NCBI RefSeq assembly: GCF_002850745.1
Contig: NZ_KZ559477.1
Span: 1-64,000 of the forward strand
Reading direction: 5' to 3'
DNA from: Nonomuraea indica
GTDB taxonomy: Bacteria > Actinomycetota > Actinomycetes > Streptosporangiales > Streptosporangiaceae
DNA: 64,000 nt
Shown: positions 36,878 through 45,532 of the stretch, piece by piece
Layout of the letters: each line of letters starts with the position of its first letter
Numbering within the stretch: the first letter of the stretch is position 1
Program-made: the position numbers and the translations under genes
Notes under the pieces: generated by a model
Told to the model about the DNA's origin: nothing
What the model saw: the letters and a program-made list of their open reading frames with translations, nothing else
The model's database searches: none

Positions 36878-38044
36878 CTAGTGGCTCAGCGCGGGGGAGC
36901 GCTGCTCGTCGACGGTGGCGCCGAGGGGCAGGTCGCGCGGGCCGCGCCTGACCACCCGGACGATGAGCGCGTAGTCGGCGACCGCGAGCATGCCGAGGAC
37001 CGCGACGAAGCCGACGAGCGACGCGGTGACCATGCCGGAGGTCAGCCCGGGCGACATGGCGTCGGCGACGCTCAGCCGCTCCCAGATCATCCACGGCTGC
37101 CGGCCCACCTCACGGGCGAGCCAGCCGCAGACGGCCAGCGCGAAGGGCACCGGCGTCATGGCGATGAGCAGCGGGTGCGACCACCGCCAGCGCGGCAGGC
37201 GGCTCCTCGTCACCAGCAGGGCGAGCAGCACGAGGGACAGCAGGTTGCCCGCCTCCATCATGATCGCGAGCGCCGTCGTGGCCACGCCCCGGTCACTGCC
37301 GAACTTGCCCTCCGCCACCCCGGCGAACTGCGGGTAGCCGAAGGCCACCGCGACCCACAGCCCGGCGAAGGCCGTGCCCACGCCGGTGCGCAGCGACGCG
37401 GTGAAGAACGCGGCCTCGCCGTCGCGGCGGCGCAGCCGGTACGCGCTCGCGCCGACGACCACCATCCCTCCGGCGAACAGCCCGACGCCGATCACGTGCG
37501 GGAACGCGAACACCAGGGCCTTGTTCGTGAACAGCGCGGCGGCGTCGACCAGCTCCATCCGGCCGTTCCTGAGCAGCGCGCCGGCGGGGTTCTGCAGGAA
37601 GGAGTTGGCCACCATGACGAAGAAGGCGCTGGCGTACGCGGTGAGGGTGACCAGCCAGATGCAGGCCAGGTGGAGCCGCCTCGGCAGCCGCCCCCACCCG
37701 AAGATCCACAGTCCGAGGAACGTCGACTCCAGGAAGAACGCCACCAGCGTCTCCATGGCCAGCGGCGCGCCGAAGACGTCGCCGGCGTAGTGCGACAACC
37801 CGGCCCACGACAGTCCGAACTGGAACTCCATCACCAGCCCGGTGACGATGCCCAGGGCGTAGTTGATGACGTAGACCTCGCCCCAGAAGCGGGTCATCCG
37901 CTCGTGCTCCGGATCGCCGGAGCGCACCCACCGGGTGTGCATGATCGCCACCAGCGGCGCCAGTCCCAGCGTCACCATCACGAACAGGAAATGCAGGCTT
38001 CCCGTCGCCGCGAACTGCAACCGTGCCAGGTCGAGCACATCCAT
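36878..38044 (-). CDS. cydA: cytochrome bd-type quinol oxidase subunit I, short form
   Basis: 388 residues, versus about 450-520 in well-known CydA. Heme-linked residues are recognisable: His18 (GSLHF), Glu98 and Glu106 (METLVAFFLEST), His183 (FPHVIGVG) and GRQPW at 314-318. The quinol-binding Q-loop is very short: PQFAGVAEGKF (residues 238-248) leads almost directly into the next helix, and the usual KLAAxE-type motif is altered. The enzyme reduces O2 to water in the membrane. The start lies just downstream of the palindrome shared with the padR gene. Confidence 0.9.
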   Translation of the reverse strand: MDVLDLARLQFAATGSLHFLFVMVTLGLAPLVAIMHTRWVRSGDPEHERMTRFWGEVYVINYALGIVTGLVMEFQFGLSWAGLSHYAGDVFGAPLAMETLVAFFLESTFLGLWIFGWGRLPRRLHLACIWLVTLTAYASAFFVMVANSFLQNPAGALLRNGRMELVDAAALFTNKALVFAFPHVIGVGLFAGGMVVVGASAYRLRRRDGEAAFFTASLRTGVGTAFAGLWVAVAFGYPQFAGVAEGKFGSDRGVATTALAIMMEAGNLLSLVLLALLVTRSRLPRWRWSHPLLIAMTPVPFALAVCGWLAREVGRQPWMIWERLSVADAMSPGLTSGMVTASLVGFVAVLGMLAVADYALIVRVVRRGPRDLPLGATVDEQRSPALSH

Positions 38045-38070
38045 GGCGTCCTCCTCGTTCCCTCCCGTTG

Positions 38071-38100
38071 TGTAGACACCCTACATGTAGGCTGTCTACA
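38071..38100. promoter_or_regulatory. 30-bp near-perfect palindrome between cydA and padR
   Basis: Outer arms TGTAGACA (38071-38078) and TGTCTACA (38093-38100); inner perfect palindrome CCTACATGTAGG (38080-38091). Only the pair 38079/38092 is mismatched. It sits in the 84-bp divergent gap. ATGT/ACAT-type symmetry is typical for PadR operators. Confidence 0.75.
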
Positions 38101-38128
38101 TGCTGCAGGGTTGCCTAGGATCGTGCAC

Positions 38129-38488
38129 ATGAACCCCGACGCGCTGCGCGGCCACATGGACGCCCTGCTGCTGTCCGTTCTGGAAGCGGAGCCGCTGCAC
38201 GGCTACGCGATCATCGAGGCGTTGCAGGAGCGCAGCGGCGGTGCGCTCAGCGTGCCGACGGGCACGGTCTATCCCGCGCTGCGCAGGCTGGAGCGCACCG
38301 GCCACCTGGCCAGCGAGTGGGCCACGGTCGGCGGGCGCAAGCGGCGCACCTACCGGTTGACCGAGTCGGGCCGCCGGCAACTGGAGGGGGAGCGGTCGGC
38401 GTGGCGCGACTTCACCACCGCGATCGGCAGCGTGCTGCGGCCCCGCCCCGGCGACGCGCGGGCCGAGACGGGTCCGCTGCGCTCCTAG
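38129..38488 (+). CDS. PadR-family transcriptional regulator
   Basis: 119 residues. The winged helix starts at MDALLLSVLEAEPLHGYAIIEAL; the recognition region is SVPTGTVYPALRRLERTGHL and the wing WATVGGRKRRTYRLTESG. A short C-terminal helix (QLEGERSAWRDFTTAIGSVL) would dimerise. It is divergent from cydABDC across a 30-bp near-palindrome, so it is likely its regulator. It is convergent with, and possibly functionally tied to, the HAAS-type membrane protein gene, a common PadR companion. Confidence 0.9.
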   Translation: MNPDALRGHMDALLLSVLEAEPLHGYAIIEALQERSGGALSVPTGTVYPALRRLERTGHLASEWATVGGRKRRTYRLTESGRRQLEGERSAWRDFTTAIGSVLRPRPGDARAETGPLRS

Positions 38489-38497
38489 GGACCGCGG

Positions 38498-39163
38498 TCA
38501 GGCGCGGGCGCGCCGGGTGAGGGCGAGGCAGCGCACGGCGCAGTAGAGCTGGAGGACCCAGAAGGCCGAGGTGACCAGCTCGGCCACGGCGACCGGCGCC
38601 AGCTGGTCGAACCCGGGGGGCAGGTCGGAGACGGCCGTCACGAGCAGGCTGAGCGTGCCGCACAGCGGCAGCGCCACCATCACCGTGAGCCCCAGCGACC
38701 TGGTGATCAGCGCCGTCCGGCCGAACCGCCGGGCGCCCCGGCCGAGCGCGAACAGGGCCAGCCCGCCGTACAGGCCGGTCACCACCTGGACCGCGTCGAG
38801 CAGCGTGGTGGCGGTGGCGTACCAGGCGGGCCGGGCGCTCCACGCGTTGTGGTCGCCCGGGAAGAGGTGCCAGATCGCCGACCAGATGAGCACGCTCATC
38901 GGCAGGGTGAGGAACAGCAGTGCCGCGAGCCGTCGGCCGGAGACCGCGGTCAGCTCCTCCTGGTAGCCCGGCGCGATCTCGGCGACCACGCCGAACTCCT
39001 CGACCGCGGCCCGCTCGGCCGCCTCCCGGTCGAGCCCCTGCGCCTCCAGGGCGTCGGCGGTGTCGGTCAGGCTGTCGCGCGCCTCGACGACCAGATCACG
39101 CTTCGGGCCGGCCGGGCCCGCCAGGGCCCTGCTGAGATCGGCCACGTAGTCGTCGATCAGCAT
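38498..39163 (-). CDS. HAAS/permease-prefix-domain membrane protein
   Basis: 221 residues; the start MLIDDYVADLSRAL is preferred over an ATG 12 codons upstream. Residues 1-75 form a HAAS-like signalling domain (VEARDSLTDTADALEAQGLD, AAVEEFGVVAEIAPGYQEEL). About four membrane helices follow. HAAS proteins are commonly encoded next to PadR regulators and are thought to transmit an envelope signal to them. It ends 10 bp from the padR stop on the opposite strand. Confidence 0.8.
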   Translation of the reverse strand: MLIDDYVADLSRALAGPAGPKRDLVVEARDSLTDTADALEAQGLDREAAERAAVEEFGVVAEIAPGYQEELTAVSGRRLAALLFLTLPMSVLIWSAIWHLFPGDHNAWSARPAWYATATTLLDAVQVVTGLYGGLALFALGRGARRFGRTALITRSLGLTVMVALPLCGTLSLLVTAVSDLPPGFDQLAPVAVAELVTSAFWVLQLYCAVRCLALTRRARA

Positions 39164-39247
39164 GCCCCAAGTGTACGGATCTCCCCCACGGGCGGCCATC
39201 GGGGATCACCCGCTGCCGGGCACCCGGATCGCCGCGGCCCGGCCGCC

Positions 39248-40606
39248 TCAGGGGTGACGGCTGCCGGCCTCCGACGCCCGCACGCCCGCGCCGCGCCCCG
39301 CGACGCGGGCCGGGCGCGTGCCGCGATCCGTGCTCGCCGGCGAGCCTCCGGCCCGCGCGTCGTCCGTGTCCGCGGCGCGCTGCGTGTGCGCCGGCAGCCC
39401 ACCGGCTCGCGCGTCGTCCGTGTCCGCGGCGCGATGCGTGTGCGACGGCAGCCCACCGGCTCGCGCGTCGTCCGTGCCCGTGGCGCGATGCGTGTTCGCC
39501 GGCGAGCCTCCGGCGCGTGCGTCGTCCGTGCCTGTGGCGCGTTCGTCGGGCCGGGTCGCCTGCCCCCGGGCGGGCGCGGACCGGCGGGTCAGCCAGCGCA
39601 TGACCGGCGCCCGCACGCCCTCCCGCACGCCGCGCGCGCTCATCCCGAACCGGCACTCCTCGACGCGGACGCCCGCCGGATGCACCAGCCCGGCGAACCC
39701 GCACGCCGACAGGTCGAGCCCGTGCAGGGCCAGGCTGGGCGCGTCCACCTCCCGCAGCGAGGTCAGCGCGGAGCCGCCGCGGCCGGTCACCGTGGCGGGG
39801 CCGCGCAGCACGGCGCCCTCCAGGTCGGCCCGGGCGTCGGCCAGCCGCAACGTGGTCGCGCCCGCCACCGCCAGCCGTCGCAGGTCCGCGCCGCCGTCAC
39901 TGACGGTGACGTCCAGGATGCCGTCGGCGCGGGCGCGGACGGCAGACAGCCGGCCGGTCGCCGACAGGTAGGCGTCGGCGGCGAAGTGCGCGGCCTCGAA
40001 CAGGGCCCCGCCGCGCACCTTGCGGAACGACAGCGTGCGGCCGAACCGGGTGCCGCGGAAGGTGGCCCCGTCGCCCAGCCGGGCCCCGTCGAAGGTGGCG
40101 AACCCGTCGAACCGGGCCCGCTCGCACGACAGGCCATGCCCGAAGCCCGCCTGGCTGAACAGGGCGTCGCGAGCCATCACCGCCCGGTCCAGCGACAGGC
40201 GACCGCGCACCTCGACGCCGTGGAAGGACAGCTCGCGGGCGAACCTCGCCCCGGACAGGGACACGTTCCCCTCGAAGCGGCTGCCGAAGAACGACGCCAG
40301 CCGCTCGAACAGCGCTCCGTCGAGCGACACGTCGCCGGCGAACGTCACGCCGGACAGACGCACGTCGCCGGTGAAGCGCACCCGGTCGAGCCGGGTGCGG
40401 CCGGGCCGGCGCCCGGTGGCATCCAGCACGCGGGTCAGCAGGTCACCGCCGAGCACGGTGCCGCGCAGGTCGAGCAGCCGGCCGGGGGCCATCTCGGCCA
40501 GCGTGGCGGTGAGATCGTCGGGGTGCAGGTGTGACAGGCAGAGTCCGTACGGCCGGCGAACGATTCCCGTGCAGGCAGCGGAGTGCGTGCAGGTGACCCA
40601 GTCCAT
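39248..40606 (-). CDS. pentapeptide-repeat-like protein with repetitive tail
   Basis: 452 residues from MDWVTCTHSAACTGIVRRPY, which has an N-terminal Cys/His cluster (C-x5-C, CLSHLH) that could bind metal. Residues ~60-330 are degenerate pentapeptide-type repeats predicted to form a right-handed beta helix (VRFTGDVRLSGVTFAGDVSL, ARFDGFATFDGARLGDGATF). The tail holds about four 18-residue repeats (RATGTDDARAGGSPANTH and variants), encoded by 54-bp DNA repeats. Function is unknown; some pentapeptide proteins mimic DNA or act as scaffolds. Confidence 0.8.
   Translation of the reverse strand: MDWVTCTHSAACTGIVRRPYGLCLSHLHPDDLTATLAEMAPGRLLDLRGTVLGGDLLTRVLDATGRRPGRTRLDRVRFTGDVRLSGVTFAGDVSLDGALFERLASFFGSRFEGNVSLSGARFARELSFHGVEVRGRLSLDRAVMARDALFSQAGFGHGLSCERARFDGFATFDGARLGDGATFRGTRFGRTLSFRKVRGGALFEAAHFAADAYLSATGRLSAVRARADGILDVTVSDGGADLRRLAVAGATTLRLADARADLEGAVLRGPATVTGRGGSALTSLREVDAPSLALHGLDLSACGFAGLVHPAGVRVEECRFGMSARGVREGVRAPVMRWLTRRSAPARGQATRPDERATGTDDARAGGSPANTHRATGTDDARAGGLPSHTHRAADTDDARAGGLPAHTQRAADTDDARAGGSPASTDRGTRPARVAGRGAGVRASEAGSRHP
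39325..39550. repeat. 54-bp tandem repeats inside the pentapeptide-repeat gene
   Basis: Units begin at 39355, 39409 and 39463 (each starting GCGCGTCGTCCGTG), with partial units on both sides. The 54-bp period keeps the reading frame, giving 18-residue protein repeats. Confidence 0.85.
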
Positions 40607-40712
40607 GCACGGGTCATACCCCCTGCGGGCCGATGTCAAGGTTCGATAATTTCACGCTCTCGCTATATGTATGTAGAAATATGTGACCGCATCTCCCTCT
40701 AAAGTGCCGGTC

Positions 40713-42395
40713 ATGCGTGTTTTAGCCCGGACTGTCGCCGCCGCGCTCGTCGCCGCCGCCCTGTCCGCCACCCCCGCCGCCGCCACGCCGGCCGACCCCT
40801 GCGCCACCCCGCCGACCCACCGCATCTCCCAGGTGCAGGGCAGCGGCGACGCGACGCCGGTGGCCGGCCAGACCGTCCGGGTGGAGGGCGTCGTCACCGG
40901 CGACTTCCAGCGGAGCGACCAGCTCAGCGGGTTCTTCCTGCAGGATCCGGCGCCGGACGGCGACCCGGCCACCTCCGAGGGCCTGTTCGCCTTCGCCCGG
41001 GACACGTTCAAGGACGTCAAGCCGGGTGACCGGGTCCTGGTGACCGGCCGGGCCTTCGAGTTCAACGGGTGGACGGAGCTGTCCCCGGTGACCGCGGTGG
41101 ACGTCTGCGGCAGCGGCACCGTCCCGGCCCTGCCGTACCGGCTGCCGAGCGACGGGCTCGAACATGTCGAGAACATGCTGCTGACGTTCCCGCAGCCGCT
41201 CACCGTCAGCGACCACTACAACCTCGGCCGGTTCGGCGAGGTCACCGTCTCCTCCGGCGGCCGGTTGTTCCAGCCGACGGACCGGCCGGGCGTCGACCCG
41301 GGGCTGAACCGGCGGCGCGCGCTGCTCATCGACGACGGCTCCACCCGGCAGAACCCCGCCACGCTGCCGCCGGTCGTCCGCGCCGGCGCGGTCGCCACGG
41401 GTGTGACAGGCGTCCTCGGCTACGGCTTCGACGCCTACCGGCTGCAGCCCGTCGAGCCGGTCACGTACCTGGACGCCAACCCGCGCCGGGCACGCCCGCT
41501 GCCCGTCGGCGGCAACGTCAAGGTGGCCTCGTTCAACACGCTCAACTGGTTCACCACCCTCGGCTCGCGCGGCGCGACCACCGCCGAGGAGCAGCAGCGC
41601 CAGCTCGCCAAGCTGGTCGCGGCGCTCAAGGGCCTCGACGCGGACGCCGTGGCCCTCATGGAGGTCGAGAACAACGGCCAGACCGCGCTGCAGGCGCTGG
41701 TCGACGCCATCAACGCCGAGGTCGGCGCCGGCACCTACGCCGCGTTGCGGCACCCCCACCCCGGCACGGACGCCATCCAGGTGGGCCTCATCTACAAGCC
41801 GGCCAGGCTGAGCCCCGTCGGCGAGCCGCGCGCCTCGCAGGACCCGGTGTTCAGCCGGCCGCCACTCGTCCAGACCTTCCGCAGGACCGCGGGCGGCCGG
41901 CCGTTCACCATGGTCGTCAACCACCTCAAGTCGAAGGGGTCCTGCCCGTCCGGCGGCGGCCCGGACGCCGACCAGGGCGACGGGCAGGGCTGCTGGAACG
42001 CCACCCGGGTCCGGCAGGCGCAGGCGCTGCTGGGGCTCGTGGCCGACCTGCCGAGCCCGCTGGTCCTCGGCGACCTCAACGCCTACGGCGAGGAGGACCC
42101 GATCGACACCCTTGAGGCGGGCGGCCTGACCAGCGTCACCAAGCGGTTCGTGCCGGCCCGGCAGCGCTACAGCTACGTCTTCGACGGGCTGGCGGGCGAG
42201 CTGGACCACGCCCTGGTGGGCAGGGACCTGCGCAAGCGGGTCACCGGCGCCACGATCTGGCACGTCAACGCCGACGAGCCGCGCATCCTCGACTACAACA
42301 CCGAGTTCAACCCGCCCGGCCTCTACCGTCCGGACGCCTACCGCTCCTCCGACCACGATCCGCTCGTCGTCGGCCTGTCCCTGCCCCGTCGATGA
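40713..42395 (+). CDS. secreted endonuclease/exonuclease/phosphatase-family protein (ExeM/NucH-like)
   Basis: 560 residues. The signal peptide MRVLARTVAAALVAAALSAT ends near PAAATPAD. Residues ~35-265 form an OB-fold/lamin-tail-like region common in extracellular nucleases (RISQVQGSGDATPVAGQTVR, FFLQDPAPDGDPATSEGLF). The EEP catalytic domain follows: VKVASFNTLNWF, VALMEVENNG, VVNHLKSKG, VLGDLNAYGEEDP and the final SSDHDPLVV. The enzyme probably degrades extracellular DNA/RNA for nutrients, metal-dependently. Start ATG at 40713; an in-frame ATG ten codons upstream is less likely. Confidence 0.9.
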   Translation: MRVLARTVAAALVAAALSATPAAATPADPCATPPTHRISQVQGSGDATPVAGQTVRVEGVVTGDFQRSDQLSGFFLQDPAPDGDPATSEGLFAFARDTFKDVKPGDRVLVTGRAFEFNGWTELSPVTAVDVCGSGTVPALPYRLPSDGLEHVENMLLTFPQPLTVSDHYNLGRFGEVTVSSGGRLFQPTDRPGVDPGLNRRRALLIDDGSTRQNPATLPPVVRAGAVATGVTGVLGYGFDAYRLQPVEPVTYLDANPRRARPLPVGGNVKVASFNTLNWFTTLGSRGATTAEEQQRQLAKLVAALKGLDADAVALMEVENNGQTALQALVDAINAEVGAGTYAALRHPHPGTDAIQVGLIYKPARLSPVGEPRASQDPVFSRPPLVQTFRRTAGGRPFTMVVNHLKSKGSCPSGGGPDADQGDGQGCWNATRVRQAQALLGLVADLPSPLVLGDLNAYGEEDPIDTLEAGGLTSVTKRFVPARQRYSYVFDGLAGELDHALVGRDLRKRVTGATIWHVNADEPRILDYNTEFNPPGLYRPDAYRSSDHDPLVVGLSLPRR

Positions 42396-42402
42396 CCCGC
42401 AC

Positions 42403-42439
42403 GCCCCCGGCCCGGCCGTGACGCGGCCGGGCCGGGGGC
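42403..42439. terminator. 16-bp perfect hairpin after the nuclease gene
   Basis: Arms GCCCCCGGCCCGGCCG (42403-42418) and its complement (42424-42439) around TGACG, just downstream of the stop at 42395. Confidence 0.65.
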
Positions 42440-42574
42440 ATGGAATGCTGGCGACGGGTACGTGGTTGACAGGGGTACGTCCGCGCGGCGTGTCCCCGGC
42501 ACGGTTCGCGGGCACGGAGACCGGCAGACGCACCCGACGACACGAGACGACAGAGACGATACGAGGAGCCTCTT

Positions 42575-42949
42575 GTGGCGACCATCGAGGTAACCGAGAC
42601 CAACTTCAACGACATCGCCGACAAGGGCATCGTGCTGCTCGACTTCTGGGCGGCGTGGTGCGGGCCGTGCCGGATGTTCGGCCCCATCTTCGAGAAGGCG
42701 TCCGAGAAGCACGAGGACATCACGTTCGGCAAGATCGACACCGATGCGCAGCAGGCCCTCGCGCAGGGCTTCGACATCACCTCGATCCCGACGCTGATGG
42801 CGATCCGCGACGGCATCGTCGTCTACGCCCAGCCGGGCGCCATCCCCGAGCCGGCCCTCGAGGACCTCATCCGCCAGGTGCGCGCCCTCGACATGGACGC
42901 CATCCGGACGGAGCTCAACGAGGAGATGAAGAACGCCCAGCAGAACTGA
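42575..42949 (+). CDS. trxA: thioredoxin
   Basis: 124 residues from GTG with AGGAG upstream. The active site is WCGPC (Cys29, Cys32) in FWAAWCGPCRMF, followed by the cis-Pro loop TSIPTLMAIRDG. It is slightly longer than classical thioredoxin, with a C-terminal helix DMDAIRTELNEEMKNAQQN. It is a cytoplasmic disulfide reductant served by thioredoxin reductase, which is not encoded nearby. It is convergent with the DAHP synthase gene. Confidence 0.93.
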   Translation: MATIEVTETNFNDIADKGIVLLDFWAAWCGPCRMFGPIFEKASEKHEDITFGKIDTDAQQALAQGFDITSIPTLMAIRDGIVVYAQPGAIPEPALEDLIRQVRALDMDAIRTELNEEMKNAQQN

Positions 42950-43040
42950 CCCTGTGGCCGGGCCGCGGGCCGGGTCAGGGCGAGCCGCCCGCGCTCAGGC
43001 GAGCACGGGCGGCGGTGCGAGGCGATGAGCGGGAGGCCGG

Positions 43041-44378
43041 TCAGGCCGAGCGGTAGAGCTCGGCCACCCGGAAGGCCAGGTCGAGCGACTGGCCGCGGTT
43101 GAGCCGCGGGTCGCAGGCCGTCTCGTAGCGCAGGGCCAGGTCGTCCTCGGCGATCTCCTGGCCGCCGCCCACGCACTCGGTCACGTCGTCGCCGGTGAAC
43201 TCGATGTGGATGCCGCCGGGGTGCGTGCCCAGCGAACGGTGCACCTCGAAGAAGCCCGCCACCTCGTCCAGCACGTCGTCGAGCCGCCGCGTCTTGTGGC
43301 CGCTCGGCGCCTCGAAGGTGTTGCCGTGCATCGGGTCGCACAGCCAGGCCACCTGGGCGCCCGACGAGGTCACCTCCTTGACCAGGCTGGGCAGCAGCTC
43401 GCGGACGCGGGGGGCGCCCATCCGGGTGATGAACGTCAGCCGGCCCGGCTCGTTGTCCGGGTTGAGCCGCTCGACCAGCTCCAGGGCGTCCTGGGGCGTG
43501 GTGGTCGGTCCTAGCTTGACGCCGATCGGGTTGCGGATGCGGGCGAAGAAGTCGACGTGGGCGCCGTCGAGCTGGCGGGTGCGCTCGCCGATCCACACCA
43601 TGTGCGCCGACACGTCGTACGGCAGGCCCGTCCGCGAGTCGATGCGGGTCAGCGCCCGGTCGTAGTCGAGGATCAGCGCCTCGTGGGAGGAGTAGAACTC
43701 GACGGTGTGGAACTCCTCCGGGTCGGCGCCGCAGGCCCGCATGAACGCCAGCGCCTGGTCGATCTCCCGGGCGAGCTGCTCGTAGCGGCGCCCGGCGGGC
43801 GACTCGGCCACGAAGTCCTGGTTCCAGGCGTGCACCTGGCGCAGGTCGGCGTAGCCGCCCTTGGTGAACGCCCTGGCCAGGTTGAGCGTCACGGCGGAGG
43901 AGTGGTAGGCCTTCAGCAGCCGCCACGGGTCGGGCGTGCGCGACTCGGCGGTGAAGTCGAAGCCGTTGACCATGTCGCCCCGGTAGGCGGGCAGCTCCAC
44001 GCCGTCGCGCGTCTCGGTGCCCTTGGAACGCGGCTTGGCGAACTGGCCCGCGAGCCGGCCGATCTTGACGACCGGCACCTTGCCCGCGTAGGTGAGCACG
44101 ATCGCCATCTGCAGGAGGGTCTTGAGCTTGTTGCGCACGTTGTCGGCGGTCGCCCCGGCGAACGTCTCGGCGCAGTCGCCGCCTTGCAGCACGAACGCCT
44201 CGCCGCGGACCACGGCGGCCAGCTGCTCCTTGAGCTGGTCGCACTCACCGGCGAAGACGAGAGGGGGCAGGCCGCCGAGCTCGGCGACGACCTTGTCGAG
44301 CTCGCCGCGGTCGGGCCAGTCAGGCTGCTGCGCCGCGGGGAGGGCTCGCCAGGAATCGAGATTGCTCTGTGCGCTCAC
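43041..44378 (-). CDS. aroF: 3-deoxy-7-phosphoheptulonate (DAHP) synthase, class II
   Basis: 445 residues from GTG (MSAQSNLDSWRALPAAQQPD). Class II (plant/actinobacterial) features are clear: VFAGECDQLKEQLAAVVRGE, LQGGDCAETF with the metal-binding Cys, MVWIGERTRQLDGAHVDFF, and WLCDPMHGNTFEAPSGHKTR. The C-terminal GGIHIEFTGDDVTECVGGG carries further metal/substrate ligands. It catalyses PEP plus erythrose-4-phosphate to DAHP, the first step of the shikimate pathway. It stands alone on its strand. Confidence 0.95.
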   Translation of the reverse strand: MSAQSNLDSWRALPAAQQPDWPDRGELDKVVAELGGLPPLVFAGECDQLKEQLAAVVRGEAFVLQGGDCAETFAGATADNVRNKLKTLLQMAIVLTYAGKVPVVKIGRLAGQFAKPRSKGTETRDGVELPAYRGDMVNGFDFTAESRTPDPWRLLKAYHSSAVTLNLARAFTKGGYADLRQVHAWNQDFVAESPAGRRYEQLAREIDQALAFMRACGADPEEFHTVEFYSSHEALILDYDRALTRIDSRTGLPYDVSAHMVWIGERTRQLDGAHVDFFARIRNPIGVKLGPTTTPQDALELVERLNPDNEPGRLTFITRMGAPRVRELLPSLVKEVTSSGAQVAWLCDPMHGNTFEAPSGHKTRRLDDVLDEVAGFFEVHRSLGTHPGGIHIEFTGDDVTECVGGGQEIAEDDLALRYETACDPRLNRGQSLDLAFRVAELYRSA

Positions 44379-44443
44379 GAGACGAGGGTATTCCACCGGC
44401 TCGTCTGGGCCGACCCCGATGTCCACGTTGTGAGAAGGCGATT

Positions 44444-45442
44444 TCACGAACCGGTCCGCGCGAGGCGGTCGAGCACCTCGGTGAGCGCCGTGGTGGACGC
44501 GTCGCGCAGCCGCGCGTACTCCGCCTCCGGATACTGCCGGGGCCCGTTCTCCACCAGCAGGATCAGGTAGAGGTAGGCCCGGTAGAGGTCGAGGCGGACG
44601 CGGGCGGCCGGGGTGAGCTCCAGCGGGGTGACCTCGCGGTAGCCGGCCAGCAGCGGGTCGTCCTCGCGCAGCTCGGCGAAGATCGTCGGGGTGACGAACT
44701 CGGCCAGCGGGTCGCCCCAGAAGGCCCGCTCGTGGTCGATGATGGCCTGGATCCGCGGCGTCCCGGTCAGGTCCAGGAAGACGTTGCCCGCCCACACGTC
44801 GAAGTGCACCAGATGCGGCGTCGTGACCTCGTCCAGCGCGGGCGAGGCGGCCGCGAGCACCGCGGCGATCTCCGCGGGCGGCAGCGGCAGCGGTGTGGGG
44901 TAGCGCTCGACGTCGGCCAGCAGCGCCCCGGCCATCGCGAGGTACGCCTGCCGCCAGGTGGCCCCGGTGATGCCGGCGTGCGGGTAGCCGAACACGTCGC
45001 CCGTCACCGTGTTGAACCGGGCCAGGTGGCGGCCCAGTTCGCGGCGGAGCGCCGCCTCGGCGCCGGCGGGCAGGACGGCGGGCGTCACGGCGTTCCACGC
45101 GACGCCGTCGAGCATGCCGAGGACGAGGTAGTCGCCGCCCAGCACCGGGTCGTCGAACCCGGTCGCCAGCAGAGCCGCCACCGGCACGCCCGCCGCCGCG
45201 GCCAGCTCGCAGGCGCGCGCCTCGGTCCGCAGCAGGTGGCGCTCGTAGCTGAGCTGCTCCAGCTCGGGCGGCGGTGACAGCTTGAGCACCACCTCGCGCC
45301 CGTCGTCGAGGGTCAGCCGCCACACCGCGTTGGCGAACCCGTCGGTCAGCTCCGCCGAGGAGCGCACGCCCGCGCCGAGGGCCCGCCGCGCCAGCCCGTC
45401 CAGCTCACCGGGCGAAAGGCGCCGTTTCGTCCTACTTTCCAC
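44444..45442 (-). CDS. aminoglycoside-phosphotransferase-family kinase
   Basis: 332 residues from a GTG (MESRTKRRLSPGELDGLARR); a longer frame upstream adds only low-complexity sequence. Kinase-like features: SSAELTDGFANAVWRLTLDD as the nucleotide loop, EVVLKLSP with the Lys, the catalytic HLVHFDVWAGNVFLD (Asp and downstream Asn), and the metal-binding IIDHERAFWGDPLAEF. This is the APH/choline-kinase/fructosamine-kinase-like fold. The substrate is unknown; a resistance role is not demonstrated. Confidence 0.85.
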   Translation of the reverse strand: MESRTKRRLSPGELDGLARRALGAGVRSSAELTDGFANAVWRLTLDDGREVVLKLSPPPELEQLSYERHLLRTEARACELAAAAGVPVAALLATGFDDPVLGGDYLVLGMLDGVAWNAVTPAVLPAGAEAALRRELGRHLARFNTVTGDVFGYPHAGITGATWRQAYLAMAGALLADVERYPTPLPLPPAEIAAVLAAASPALDEVTTPHLVHFDVWAGNVFLDLTGTPRIQAIIDHERAFWGDPLAEFVTPTIFAELREDDPLLAGYREVTPLELTPAARVRLDLYRAYLYLILLVENGPRQYPEAEYARLRDASTTALTEVLDRLARTGS

Positions 45443-45532
45443 GCGCCGATTGTCCGGGCGCCCGTGCTGATCGTCCAGCCCCGCACCGTGCGACGCGCGT
45501 GCCACCGGTCAGCGGCCCGGTCACGGGACAGG

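Noticed and set aside
39325..39550. Regular repeats that might suggest a CRISPR array
   Set aside because: They are contiguous 54-bp in-frame repeats inside a coding gene with no unique spacers and no cas genes.
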